Positions 15,979 to 24,824 are shown, numbered from the stretch's first letter. The stretch: DNA of 40,000 nt from Fidelibacterota bacterium (GCA_022561485.1 JADFRD010000001.1:1-40000), one strand, 5' to 3'. Notes: generated from the letters alone by a model not told the origin. Translations and numbers: made by a program.

Positions 15979-16105
15979 TTAACCACGGAGTCACGGAGGC
16001 ACGGGGAAATGCAGATTAGGATAAAAAAAGATTAACCATAGGGACGAGGAGAAATGAAGATTAGAATAAAAAAAGTTTGACCACGGAGACACCGAGAAAA
16101 AAGGT
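15979..16105 (+). repeat. Three tandem copies of the CCACGGAG-type repeat
   Basis: The units begin at 15979 (TTAACCACGGAGTCACGGAG), about 16032 (TTAACCATAGGGACGAGGAG) and about 16077 (TTGACCACGGAGACACCGAG). The first two are followed by a common tail of the form ATG(C/A)AGATTAG(G/A)ATAAAAAAAG. The middle unit is the most decayed. The array starts 3 bp after the moaCB stop and leads into the GxxExxY gene. Confidence 0.75.
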
Positions 16106-16575
16106 AATGATAGGTTTTGAAAAAAATGAATATAAAGAAAATTAAAAAAGATACTTATGTTATTGGAAAAAGAATTAACAGGTAAAATAATACTAGCCGC
16201 CATAGAAGTTCACAAGATTTTAGGTCCGGGATTACTAGAATCTGCGTATGAAAAATGTTTATTGCAGGAGTTTGACCTTTTGCTCATTCCTTATGAATCG
16301 CAGGTTGAGTTACCGCTTGAGTATAAAGGAATCAAAGTAGATGCTGGTTATCGTATAGATTTAATCATCGATAAAAAAGTCATAATCGAATTAAAAGCTG
16401 TGGAAACTTTGTTGCCGGTCCATCAAGCTCAGTTGTTGACTTATCTGAAACTGACGGGAATCCGAGTTGGTTTGCTTATGAATTTTCATGTCCCTGTGTT
16501 AAAAGATGGAATAAAAAGAATGGTATTATAATATGTTTATTTGCTTTCTGTGTCTTGGTGTCTCTGTGGTGAAAT
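16078..16575. mobile_element. Inverted-repeat cassette carrying a GxxExxY gene (hypothesis)
   Basis: ACCACGGAGACACCGAGA (16079-16096) faces GTGTCTTGGTGTCTCTGTGG (16550-16569). The reverse complement of the right arm begins CCACAGAGACACCAAGA, which matches the left arm at 15 of 17 positions. Between the arms lies one gene, 16157-16531. The spacer after moeA (18619-18694) has the same facing repeats without cargo. No target duplication can be defined, so mobility is inferred from layout only. Confidence 0.5.
16157..16531 (+). CDS. GxxExxY family protein (PD-(D/E)XK-like nuclease fold)
   Basis: The protein has 124 residues, the normal length of the family. It contains [13 protein letters not shown], the defining GxxExxY motif at residues 23-29. 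Further on are [19 protein letters not shown], with the Asp and the E-x-K of a PD-(D/E)XK nuclease core, and [18 protein letters not shown], typical of the C-terminal part. The biochemical role of the family is not established. The gene lies between inverted copies of a dispersed repeat and within a Moco cluster to which it has no apparent relation, so it is probably an insertion. Confidence 0.92.
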   Translation: MLLEKELTGKIILAAIEVHKILGPGLLESAYEKCLLQEFDLLLIPYESQVELPLEYKGIKVDAGYRIDLIIDKKVIIELKAVETLLPVHQAQLLTYLKLTGIRVGLLMNFHVPVLKDGIKRMVL

Positions 16576-16578
16576 AAT

Positions 16579-17316
16579 ATGGAAATTGCATTACCTATTC
16601 TATTTTTCTTTGTGGCATTGATTTATTCCAGTGTGGGGTTAGGCGGCGGTTCATCCTACATAGCGCTTATGGCTATTTTCGGCATCAGTTATCAAATCAT
16701 ACCGACGACATCACTGACCTTGAACTTGATTGTCACCTCTATTGGTATCATAAACTTTTGGCGTAACGGCCATGGCCGACTTGCGTTAATTTTTCCATTT
16801 CTGGTGACATCAATTCCCATGGCCTACATTGCAGGTACGTTGAATTTGTCCAAGGACATATTTCAAATGTTATTATTATTCACGCTCATTTTAGTAGTGG
16901 TAAGAATTTATTTCCTTAACAATTTGAAATTTTCTTTCAGGTTATCCGGCTTTAAAAAATGGTTTTTCATTTTTGGTTTAGGTGGACTTCTTGGATTTGT
17001 GGCCGGTACTGTTGGGATTGGCGGCGGAATTTACCTGGTGCCATTGATAATCATGTTTGGATTGGGAAGTGAAAAGGAAGCTGCTGCAGCTGGAGCGTTA
17101 TTTATCTGGGTGAATTCTCTTGTGGGGGTAATCGCTCGGGCTCAAGCAGGTACATTTGATCCGGAATTTATTCTGCCCCTGGCCGGTGCTGTAATTCTAG
17201 GTGGTTTTATTGGTTCGTATTTAGGAGCTTTCAAGTTTAGCCCCAAAACCATTCAGAAAGTTATAGGTGGGGTGATTATCATAGCCATCATCTTTTTATT
17301 AAGGAATATTTTTTAA
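16579..17316 (+). CDS. TauE/SafE-family permease
   Basis: This 245-residue membrane protein has about eight hydrophobic segments and the duplicated TauE/SafE pattern: VGLGGGSSYIALMAIFGI in the first half and GTVGIGGGIYLVPLIIMF in the second. Members export sulfite, sulfoacetate or related anions; the substrate here is unknown. The dispersed repeat ends just ahead of the start codon (GTGGTGAAATAAT then ATG), and its GGTGA may act as the ribosome-binding site. Location inside the Moco cluster might link it to sulfur-oxyanion chemistry of a molybdoenzyme. Confidence 0.88.
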   Translation: MEIALPILFFFVALIYSSVGLGGGSSYIALMAIFGISYQIIPTTSLTLNLIVTSIGIINFWRNGHGRLALIFPFLVTSIPMAYIAGTLNLSKDIFQMLLLFTLILVVVRIYFLNNLKFSFRLSGFKKWFFIFGLGGLLGFVAGTVGIGGGIYLVPLIIMFGLGSEKEAAAAGALFIWVNSLVGVIARAQAGTFDPEFILPLAGAVILGGFIGSYLGAFKFSPKTIQKVIGGVIIIAIIFLLRNIF

Positions 17317-17347
17317 AATGTCGCCAAGTACTAAGTCATTAAAAACA

Positions 17348-17382
17348 TTGCAGGAGTTTCCCCGATAAATCGGGACACAAAG
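17348..17382 (-). repeat. CCCGATTTATCGGG repeat, copy 1
   Basis: Read on the minus strand: TCCCGATTTATCGGGGAAAC followed by TCCTGCAA. Close relatives lie at 30588-30617 and 34121-34151 on the plus strand. It contains a small CCCGAT/ATCGGG hairpin and lies in the 83-bp spacer before moeA. Confidence 0.6.
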
Positions 17383-17399
17383 TCGTAAAGGTTAAAATT

Positions 17400-18623
17400 A
17401 TGATAACAGTTAAAGAAGCAAAATCCATTATTCAAAAACACATTCCTTTATTAGAAACTGAAACAGTTTCATTGAACAAAGCGGGGAGTAGAGTGTTGGC
17501 CCAGGAAATTACAGCCACTTTTCCATCACCTAGATTTGACAATTCCGCTATGGATGGGTTTGCTGTTCGTGCAGTGGATACGAAAGGTGCGAGCCAGTCG
17601 AATCCTATTACATTGAAAATGGTGAGTGTGATTTCTGCCGGCTCTCCGAGTGATGTGGCTATTTCGCCTGGCGAAAGTGCCCAGTGTATGACCGGCGGGA
17701 AAATTCCGGATGGCGCAGATGCAATCGTCATGGTGGAAGACACCACCGGTTTTTCCGATGCGAATTCAGTCCAAATTTTTGCAGAAACACAACCGGGGAA
17801 ACATATCCGCAAACAAGGGGAAGAAATACAAGAAGGGGATGTGCTTATTTTAAAAGGCACCTCTATTACACCAAGCGAAATCGGTACGTTGGCCAATTTT
17901 GGATATGCTGAAGTCGCTATAGCCAAAAAACCACGGATAGCCATTTTTGGAACGGGTGATGAATTAGTCGAACCGGGAAATGAACTGAAACCGGGGCAAA
18001 TCTATAATTCCAACCTCTATGTATTTGCCGAACTTGCTAAACGTGCCGGGGCGAGAGTCGTCATGCGGAATGTGATTAAGGATGATAGAGAATCCCTTCG
18101 TGCATTTTTATCAGAAGCTTTAATAACCTGCGACATGATTATTTCATCCGGTGGAGTATCCATGGGACGGTTTGACTATGTTAGGGACGTTTTTATGGAA
18201 TTGGGCGTACAGGAACATTTTTGGAGAGTGGCGCAAAAACCGGGCAAGCCACTCTTTTTTGGAACAGCAAAATCAACAATCATTTTCGGACTACCGGGGA
18301 ATCCTGTGTCAGCCTATATCGGTTTTATAGAATGGGTCTGGCCTGTGTTGAATAGGATGATGGGGAAAAAAGACCCGAATTTTTTAACAGGCATTTTAAA
18401 GGAACCCTTCCCCAGAGAAAAAGTGAAATATCGCTTCCTGTTTGGAAACGCCTGGATGGAAGATGGCAAGCTGGTTTGCAAACCGGCTACCAAAGTGGGT
18501 TCTCACATGCTTTCGTCATCGCTGGAAGCCAATTGTATTCTAGGGGTTGAAAATGGTGAAAGACCACTTCGACCCGGCGAAGAAATCCGTGTAAATATTT
18601 TACCATGGAAAACAATAGGTTAG
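17400..18623 (+). CDS. moeA: Molybdopterin molybdenumtransferase MoeA
   Basis: The 407-residue protein inserts molybdate into adenylylated molybdopterin. Typical segments are FDNSAMDGFAVRA, MTGGKIPDGADAIVMVEDT, FGTGDELVEPG, SSGGVSMGRFDYV and GLPGNPVSAYIGF, in the family order, with a C-terminal beta-barrel domain. The length matches MoeA. The stop codon TAG lies inside the TTAGCCACAGAG repeat that begins at 18619. Confidence 0.95.
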   Translation: MITVKEAKSIIQKHIPLLETETVSLNKAGSRVLAQEITATFPSPRFDNSAMDGFAVRAVDTKGASQSNPITLKMVSVISAGSPSDVAISPGESAQCMTGGKIPDGADAIVMVEDTTGFSDANSVQIFAETQPGKHIRKQGEEIQEGDVLILKGTSITPSEIGTLANFGYAEVAIAKKPRIAIFGTGDELVEPGNELKPGQIYNSNLYVFAELAKRAGARVVMRNVIKDDRESLRAFLSEALITCDMIISSGGVSMGRFDYVRDVFMELGVQEHFWRVAQKPGKPLFFGTAKSTIIFGLPGNPVSAYIGFIEWVWPVLNRMMGKKDPNFLTGILKEPFPREKVKYRFLFGNAWMEDGKLVCKPATKVGSHMLSSSLEANCILGVENGERPLRPGEEIRVNILPWKTIG

Positions 18624-18694
18624 CCACAGAGTCACAGAGACACGGAGATGAAGAATAATATAAAATACTTATTAAACTCTATGCCTCGGTGGCA
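18619..18694. repeat. Empty facing-repeat unit between moeA and moeB
   Basis: GTTAGCCACAGAGTCACAGA (from 18619) faces ACTCTATGCCTCGGTGGC (18675-18692). The reverse complement of the second, GCCACCGAGGCATAGAGT, aligns with GCCACAGAGTCACAGAGA. The unit is about 75 bp, covers the moeA stop codon and ends 5 bp before the moeB start. It looks like the GxxExxY cassette without its gene. Confidence 0.6.
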
Positions 18695-18699
18695 ATGAT

Positions 18700-19676
18700 A
18701 TGATAATTACACCCCAAGAATTACAAAATTGGAAAGATAAAAGGAAATCTTTCAGAGTTCTGGATATCCGACCGGAAAAACAGCGGAAAGATTTTCCATT
18801 AAATGGTTTAAATCCTGTAATTGCAGATGCCGACTCCATTCCGAAAATTGAAATTGAAACGGTGCTGATCTGTCAGTTTGGGATTATAACCGAAGGTATC
18901 ATTTTAGAACAGGATTTGGATAGTACGTTTAGCCTTTTGGGTGGTGCACAAGCATGGGAAACCTTTCAAACAGAAAAGCAGGATTTGAGCCGGTGGTCCA
19001 GGCAAACCGTATTGCCTGAAATTGGACTGGAAGGGCAAAAGAGACTCTTGAATTCAACGGTAGCAATCGTTGGTATGGGCGGGCTTGGATGTCCTGTGGC
19101 TCAATCCTTGGTTTCGGCTGGAATTGGAAAGCTGAAAATCATCGATGGGGATAAAGTGGAACTCTCCAACCTGCATCGCCAGCCATTGTATGGAGTCGAG
19201 GACGTTGGACGCATGAAAGTGGAAGTCGCTAAAGAGAAATTAACACTATTGAACGAAACCGCTATGATTAAATCAAGTGAAGAATACTTGAATGATGACA
19301 ATGGGATAGACATTATTTCTGATGTGGATGTTATCATCGATGCAACAGACAATATTCAATCGCGGCAATTGATTGACCGATTTTCGAAGGCAGCGAGTGT
19401 TCCTATGATCTATGGCGGGTTATACCGCTATGAAGGGCAGGTGGCTGTTTTGAACGCGAATGGCAGTCCCGGATATAGTGATTTATTCCCCGAACCGCAT
19501 CTGGAGGTGACACGTGTGCTGATGCAGGTGTGCTGGGTATGCTGCCGGGAATAATTGGTAATATTCAGGCCTTGGAAGCAGTTAAATTGATTGTAGGAAT
19601 GGAACCAAACCTGATTGGGAAACTTCTAATTTATGATGGGATGAGGCACACAACAAACGTGATAGAGATTGGATAG
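18700..19676 (+). pseudogene. moeB: MoeB-type molybdopterin-synthase adenylyltransferase with N-terminal rhodanese-like domain, one-base frameshift
   Basis: Residues 1-90 form a rhodanese-like domain (VLDIR, active-loop Cys58 in ICQFGIIT, LLGGAQAW). From residue 97 a ThiF/MoeB domain follows (SRWSRQTVLPEIGLEGQKRL, VGMGGLGCPVAQSL, VELSNLHRQ). The frame is lost after LFPEP near 19498 and stops at 19554. The +1 frame continues exactly where MoeB should, as SGGDTCADAGVLGMLPGIIG and GKLLIYDGMRH, to TAG at 19674-19676. One lost base (CCGCCATCT to CCGCATCT) explains it. Repaired length is 325 residues. MoeB adenylates the C-terminus of MoaD. In MOCS3-like proteins the rhodanese is at the C-terminus, so this order is reversed. 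The break could be real decay or a sequence error. Confidence 0.88.
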
Positions 19677-19723
19677 GTGGATTGATGGAAAAATGGGTTA
19701 AAACACTGTACTTAATAATCCCA

Positions 19724-19764
19724 GCCTACCGACAGACAGGCATTACTCCCCGCCTGCGGTAGGC
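19724..19764. repeat. GC-rich two-stem palindrome before moaD
   Basis: GCCTACC (19724-19730) pairs with GGTAGGC (19758-19764). Inside, CAGGC (19737-19741) pairs with GCCTG (19752-19756). It lies between the moeB stop and the moaD start and belongs with the other GC-rich intergenic palindromes. Confidence 0.6.
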
Positions 19765-19812
19765 AGGCAACAATCCATTATTCCATTAATCCGAAAGAAA
19801 TTGAAGGTTAAC

Positions 19813-20055
19813 ATGAAAGTAACAGTTAAATGTTTTTCCCAAGTTAAATACGCTTTGGGAACCGATGATCTGGTGTTAAAACTGGATATCGGAACGACAA
19901 CCGAAATATTGGAAAAAGTCATCCGGGAAAAAGCGGGTGGCAAATTGGATGGTGTGAGTCTGCGTGTGGCCGTTAATCAAAAATATGTTCCGGAAAATAC
20001 GGAATTAAATGATGGAGATGAGGTAGCCTTTATTCCACCGGTGCAAGGTGGTTGA
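19813..20055 (+). CDS. moaD: Molybdopterin synthase small subunit MoaD
   Basis: This 80-residue ubiquitin-like protein ends in VQGG, the Gly-Gly tail that MoeB adenylates and that then carries the thiocarboxylate. DGDEVAFIPPV before the tail is typical of MoaD. I chose ATG 19813, with GAAGG upstream, rather than the in-frame TTG 19801. It acts with MoaE, encoded next. Confidence 0.92.
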   Translation: MKVTVKCFSQVKYALGTDDLVLKLDIGTTTEILEKVIREKAGGKLDGVSLRVAVNQKYVPENTELNDGDEVAFIPPVQGG

Positions 20056-20100
20056 TAATTCATGATGGAAGAAAAATGATTTCCTTAGTCTATAATTTAC

Positions 20101-20124
20101 TTTGCGGTCTTTGCGTCTCTGCGG
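20101..20124 (-). repeat. Dispersed CTCTGCGG-type repeat, gene-start orientation
   Basis: TTTGCGGTCTTTGCGTCTCT followed by GCGG ends 9 bp before the moaE start codon. No other ribosome-binding site is visible there, so the repeat forms the moaE leader. Confidence 0.6.
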
Positions 20125-20133
20125 CAAAATATT

Positions 20134-20553
20134 ATGATTAAAATTGAGATAATTAACAGTCCCATTATTCCATTCATATCAGATGACAATCGTCAACAGG
20201 ATGGGTCGGAACTGGTTTTTAATGGCCGCGTTCGTGCCAAGGAACATGGGGAAGCCATTATTGCACTTGAATATGAGCAGTATGTGGGAATGGCTAAAAA
20301 TGAACTTCAGCAGCTGGCTGAAGAAACAGCCATAAAATATCCAATCCATGATTTATTCTGTAAGCACCGCATTGGAAGGGTGAATGTTGGAGAAACGAGC
20401 CTTCACATTGTTATATGGTCTAAACACAGGAAGGAGGGGATTGATGCCTTGTCCTGGTTTATATTAGAGCTGAAAAAACGGGTACCCATCTGGAAATGGG
20501 CAATATTGGTAGATGGATCACGAATTCCGAGTAAATGTGATCATGAGCATTAA
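20134..20553 (+). CDS. moaE: Molybdopterin synthase catalytic subunit MoaE
   Basis: The protein has 139 residues. LVFNGRVRAKEHGEAIIALE and KHRIGRVNVGETSLHIVIWS are core MoaE segments; KKRVPIWKWAIL carries the catalytic Lys pair. It converts cPMP to molybdopterin using MoaD thiocarboxylate. It completes the Moco cluster; mobA and a molybdate transporter are not in the window. Confidence 0.94.
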   Translation: MIKIEIINSPIIPFISDDNRQQDGSELVFNGRVRAKEHGEAIIALEYEQYVGMAKNELQQLAEETAIKYPIHDLFCKHRIGRVNVGETSLHIVIWSKHRKEGIDALSWFILELKKRVPIWKWAILVDGSRIPSKCDHEH

Positions 20554-20888
20554 CAAATTACTTTTATAATACCGATTTTTCTGTAAATGGTTTTTGATAC
20601 TACATATTTTATTTTCAATATTTGCAAAAAGTTGTCAACATCACAAAACCGGATCGATGGAGCGATGACGGGACTCTAACGGTTTTATTTGCTGAAAGCA
20701 TAATGCCTCGATAACTGGAACCTGCCCAAACGACTCCTTTTGCCGGGTGGCTGATTCCTGTTAAACGTGTTTAGATATGGTAAGGAATAACGACAGCATT
20801 GTTTATATAATTTCCACTCCGTAGCATTTTGGACATTGTTGGATTTTGGGCTTTATTTAACTCTGGTTATCATAAATTCCCTGCCTTA
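20554..20888. other. Spacer between moaE and DASS transporter
   Basis: I see no confident gene. One frame (about 20651-20774) reads RWSDDGTLTVLFAESIMPR, a stop, then LEPAQTTPFAGWLIPVKRV. It looks like eroded coding sequence but is not identifiable. The open frame of the next gene could begin as far upstream as TTG 20829. No terminator is obvious. Confidence 0.35.
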
Positions 20889-22301
20889 ATGCTTGGCTTT
20901 TCAAACAAATCTTTGTCCAATTTTCTTTTTTGGGCGACCCAGAAGAAATGGTTCCTTGTAACCATGGCTATTGGAGCGATTCTATTATTATTGCCTACTC
21001 CCGCCGGTCTGACATTAGAGGGATATCGAATCATTATCATTGTTATTACCGCTTTGATAATGATCGTAACTGAACCAATTCCATTACCCGCAATTGCGCT
21101 ATATATTCTGGTTATGGAGGTGGTTTTAGGTATCGGAGGTCCTGAAGAGATTTCACATTCATTTATGAATGATGCTGTCTTTTTTATCATGGGTTCGTTG
21201 ATGCTGGCCGTGGCGATTATTCAACAGGGCTGGGATAAACGAATTGCATTGGGTATTATCAGGCTCACTGGGAATAAAACAAGAAACATTGTTTTTGGCT
21301 TCACAGCTATTTCGGCGATTTTATCTTCATTTATAGGAGAGCATACAGTGGTTGCTTTGATGCTGCCCATCGCAATGACATTGATAAAGTATACATCAGA
21401 TGACAAGGAAAAGGTTTGTGGATTAAGCGCAGTTCTGTTATTCGCTATTGCATATGGAGCGCTGATTGGTTCCATTGGCACTCCATCAGGGGGTGGCCGA
21501 AATGTAATCATGATTACCTATTTTAGAGATTATAACATATCCATTTCTTATTTAGATTGGATGGTTCGAATGTATCCATTGGTATTGATCCAAATTCCCA
21601 TTGTGTCATGGATATTAATGAAAAGTTTTATTCCGGAATATAAGCAGCTGGATACGGGTGTTCGGAAATTAATAGTTCAAGTTGCTAATTCACCTGAACT
21701 GACTGGGCGAAGTACAGTGGCTGGCTTTATTTTTTTACTTGTATTTTTGGGCTGGGTATTTTTGAGTGAAACATTGGGGTTGGGTATCATTGCGCTGGCA
21801 GGTGTACTGCTTTATTTAATTGCAGGATTAGTGAAATGGGAGGACATAAGCCGCAATACACACTGGGGTGTCATTATTTTATTTGGAGCCACTATTTCAC
21901 TGGGTTCGAATATAAAATCTACGGGTGCTGCTTTGTGGTTGGCTGACCATATGGTGAATACTTTTGGATCAGTGATGGATGTTTTCCCTTTTATGAAAGA
22001 TACCATTATTGTACTCATAACCACCACCTTAGCGAATGTATTATCCAGTTCAGCTACCGTGGCGGTCTTAGGACCAATTACTATGAATATGGGCGGAGAT
22101 GCGTTGCATTTGGGATTGGTGACTGCTATTGCATCTTCCTTTGGATATTTTACAGCCGTCGCAGCACCGGCCTGTACCATTATCTACTCCAGTGGATTAG
22201 TAAGGGCAAAAGATTTTCTAAAAGCGGGGTGGAAAGTAGGGATTATGTCCATTGTTCTTTTGATACTATATTCAAACACTTATTGGCTGTTTTTCAAATA
22301 A
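20889..22301 (+). CDS. DASS-family (SLC13-type) Na+/anion symporter
   Basis: The protein has about 470 residues and 11 or more hydrophobic segments. Family features are TEPIPLPAIALYIL near the start, FIGEHTVVALMLPIAMTLI, GALIGSIGTPSGGGRNVIM (position of the first substrate/sodium signature, with GGGRN instead of the usual TPPN) and LANVLSSSATVAVLGPI, matching the second. Substrates in the family include sulfate, dicarboxylates and citrate; this one cannot be assigned. The start is uncertain: ATG 20889 is preferred, TTG 20829 or ATG 20964 are possible, and none has a clear ribosome-binding site. It is followed by a universal stress protein gene. Confidence 0.85.
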   Translation: MLGFSNKSLSNFLFWATQKKWFLVTMAIGAILLLLPTPAGLTLEGYRIIIIVITALIMIVTEPIPLPAIALYILVMEVVLGIGGPEEISHSFMNDAVFFIMGSLMLAVAIIQQGWDKRIALGIIRLTGNKTRNIVFGFTAISAILSSFIGEHTVVALMLPIAMTLIKYTSDDKEKVCGLSAVLLFAIAYGALIGSIGTPSGGGRNVIMITYFRDYNISISYLDWMVRMYPLVLIQIPIVSWILMKSFIPEYKQLDTGVRKLIVQVANSPELTGRSTVAGFIFLLVFLGWVFLSETLGLGIIALAGVLLYLIAGLVKWEDISRNTHWGVIILFGATISLGSNIKSTGAALWLADHMVNTFGSVMDVFPFMKDTIIVLITTTLANVLSSSATVAVLGPITMNMGGDALHLGLVTAIASSFGYFTAVAAPACTIIYSSGLVRAKDFLKAGWKVGIMSIVLLILYSNTYWLFFK

Positions 22302-22337
22302 AATGGTATTAAAAAATGGTATTAAAATAGGATAATC

Positions 22338-23222
22338 ATGAAGATATTAATTGCAGTCAGCAGTAAGGAATATTCAGGTCCAACCCTTCAAGTAGGAATG
22401 AAAATTGCTCGGGCATTTAACGCAATCACAACCATTGTGGATGTGGGTGAAAAAGTGAGTGAATTCAACTCAAAAGTTGTAGGATTAACGCAGGAAAGAA
22501 TGGAATCTTGGGAATTCGACAGGCCTGGTGTAGATGTATTGGAATGGGCCTTCAAATATTTAGCAGATAATTCGTTTATTGAACCGCAAATAATAGAAGC
22601 CGGCTTTCCTAAAAATACTTTGGTTGAAACAGGTGCCAGTCGAGCGGAAGTTTACTTAAAAGGTACACTCTGTAAAAATGTAAACCTTATTTTAAGAAAT
22701 GGAGACATTATATCAGAACTCAGGGATGAGGTTCAGACTGGTAAATATGATGTAACAATTATCGGAGGCAGCCAGAAACGGCGAATGGCCCACGATTTAA
22801 TTCAATTTATAGATAGTTCCATTTTTGTGGTGAATAGATATGACCCGGATCAAACATACAGATTACTATTGGCTGTAGATGACTCATCTATGACAAGAAA
22901 AGCAGTAAAATTTGGAGCCCAAGTGGCTCATGCATTTGATATCGGTGTCGATATTCTTACGGTAAGTAAACGGAAACATTTTGGAGAAGAGTATCAAAAG
23001 GCAGCCGAAAGAGCCGGTACATTTATGCGTCGGGCTGGTATTCACTATCAGAATATTTTTAAAGAGGGCGATCCGGCACAAGTCATTAAAGAAGAAGCCG
23101 GTCATAACCATATAATAGTTATGGGTGCATCGACAAAAAGCCCGATAGCTAAATTTTTTATAGGCAGTAAACCTCTGAAAGTAATGGAAGATTGTCATTG
23201 CCCAATTTTAATTGTTAAATAA
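22338..23222 (+). CDS. Tandem universal stress protein (two UspA domains)
   Basis: The protein has 294 residues. The first UspA-like half (about 1-155) begins MKILIAVSSKEYSGPTLQVG and is degenerate. The second half (about 175-294) has LLLAVDDSSMTRKAVKFG and ends with MGASTKSPIAKFFIGSK, which fits the G-x2-G-x9-G(S/T) ATP-binding pattern in part, then HCPILIVK. Roles in stress survival or in regulating an adjacent transporter are known for such proteins. It lies 36 bp after the DASS gene and 2 bp before the glutamate-synthase-like gene, so the three may form one operon. Confidence 0.85.
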   Translation: MKILIAVSSKEYSGPTLQVGMKIARAFNAITTIVDVGEKVSEFNSKVVGLTQERMESWEFDRPGVDVLEWAFKYLADNSFIEPQIIEAGFPKNTLVETGASRAEVYLKGTLCKNVNLILRNGDIISELRDEVQTGKYDVTIIGGSQKRRMAHDLIQFIDSSIFVVNRYDPDQTYRLLLAVDDSSMTRKAVKFGAQVAHAFDIGVDILTVSKRKHFGEEYQKAAERAGTFMRRAGIHYQNIFKEGDPAQVIKEEAGHNHIIVMGASTKSPIAKFFIGSKPLKVMEDCHCPILIVK

Positions 23223-23224
23223 TT

Positions 23225-24818
23225 ATGTTACATAATTTTGCCCTAACGATTTTGGTTAGCTTGGCTTTTATTGTCATCATTGTACCACCAATTGTTTTTT
23301 TGGTCTTGTATTTTATCGACAAACGCCAGAGTCAACATTCAATCCTGCGCAATTTCCCATTATTAGGCCGGATTCGTTACGTGTTTGAAATGATGGGTCC
23401 CGAATTGCGGCAATATATGTTTGATTCTGACAATGAAGGGAAACCATTCAGTCGAATGGATTTTCAGAATATCGTTATAGCAGGGAAGTACATGAAGACG
23501 CTTATAGCTTTTGGATCCAAACGGGATTTTGACAAACCGGGGTGGTATTTGCGGAATTCCATGTTTCCGAAACTTGCTGAAGAAATGCATGTTGTTTGCG
23601 ATCCGAAAATAAAAACGAAACGATATGTTGGAACAGAAGGACTATTTTCTCGAAAAGAACATTTAGAAGAAATTGAGGTTCAGCCTTGGCTTCTCAAAGA
23701 AGAGGATGCCATAATTATTTAGACCAAATTGTAGAGTACCTTGGAAAATATACGGACCGGTAGGCATGAGCGCCATGAACTATGGAGCGTTGGGTGAAAA
23801 TTCCATCAGTTCTATGAGTCTGGGGTTGGGGAAAGTAAAAGGATCATGGGTGCACACGGGTGAAGGTGGATTGGCCAGTTATCATTTATTAGGCGGCGGT
23901 GATGTTATAATGCAAATAGGCCCCGGACTATTTGGGGTTCGTGAAGAAAATGGAACCTTTTCTAAAGAAAAATTCAAGGATATTGCCGATAATCCACAAG
24001 TGACCATGTTTGAGTTGAAATTAGCTCAGGGGGCGAAAATTCGCGGCGGCCATGTCGAGGGGAGTAAAATCAATGAAGAAATCGCTGCAATCCGAGGAGT
24101 CATTCCTTGGCAAAATGTGGACTCACCCAACCGCCACCGGCAATTTCATGATGTGACTTCTTTGTTCGATTTTATTGATGAATTGCGCGAAGCAGGTGGA
24201 AAACCCATTGGGATTAAAGTAGTCATGGGCGGGTCTGACTCTGCAGATGAATTATGCGAAGCGATGGCTATAACCGGACGAGGTCCGGATGCGATCACTG
24301 TTGATGGTGGGGAAGGAGGCTCCGGTGCAACCTATCAGGAAATGGCTGATACAATGGGACTACCGATAAAATCCGGTTTGCTTTACATGGATAATGCTCT
24401 GCGAAAATATGGTGTTAGGGATAAAGTAAAAATTTTCGCCAGCGGGAAACTATTCAGCCCGGATATAATAGCCATCGCCATGGGAATGGGTACCGACTTG
24501 GTCAATATTGCCAGAGGTATGATGATTTCTGTCGGCTGTATTGGCGCACAGAAGTGCCATACGAATAAATGCCCTGTGGGTGTGGCCACAACAGACCCCA
24601 AACATCAGAAAGCATTAGTCGTCGACGAAAAACAATGGCGAGTTCTTAATTATATTATCACCTTACGAAATGGATTGAACTCACTTGCTGCTGCCGCAGG
24701 ATTGAACAATTACACAGAATTTGATAGAAACCATGTAGTGTATAAGGATCAGTTTGGAGAAGTAAAATCTTTGGCAGAAATATTTCCATATCCCGAAAAA
24801 ATCTCTGAACCTGATTAA
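23225..24818 (+). pseudogene. FMN-binding glutamate-synthase-like protein, split by a one-base frameshift
   Basis: The first part (23225-23722) has a membrane helix (residues 5-30) and the conserved entry region ending VQPWLLKEEDAIII. It stops at 23720-23722. The second frame picks up at once: RPNCRVPWKIYGPVG, then MSAMNYGALGENSI, the FMN domain (TGEGG, GGGDVIMQIGPGLFGVR, KLAQGAKIRGGH, DGGEGGSGATY) and GCIGAQKCHTNKCPVG, the [3Fe-4S] Cys cluster. One extra T in the ATTATTT run near 23717-23720 explains the shift. The repaired length of 530 residues is the family norm. Members resemble the synthase part of GltB without the amidotransferase; the electron donor and exact reaction are uncertain. 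Without upstream repair the second part could start at ATG 23766. Confidence 0.87.
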
Positions 24819-24824
24819 TTCATT

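Noticed and set aside
17432..17944. Long minus-strand open frame of 170 codons opposite moeA
   Set aside because: Moco gene moeA on the plus strand has full family motifs; the antisense frame is a by-product of its codon use. The same holds for the other antisense frames inside confident genes.
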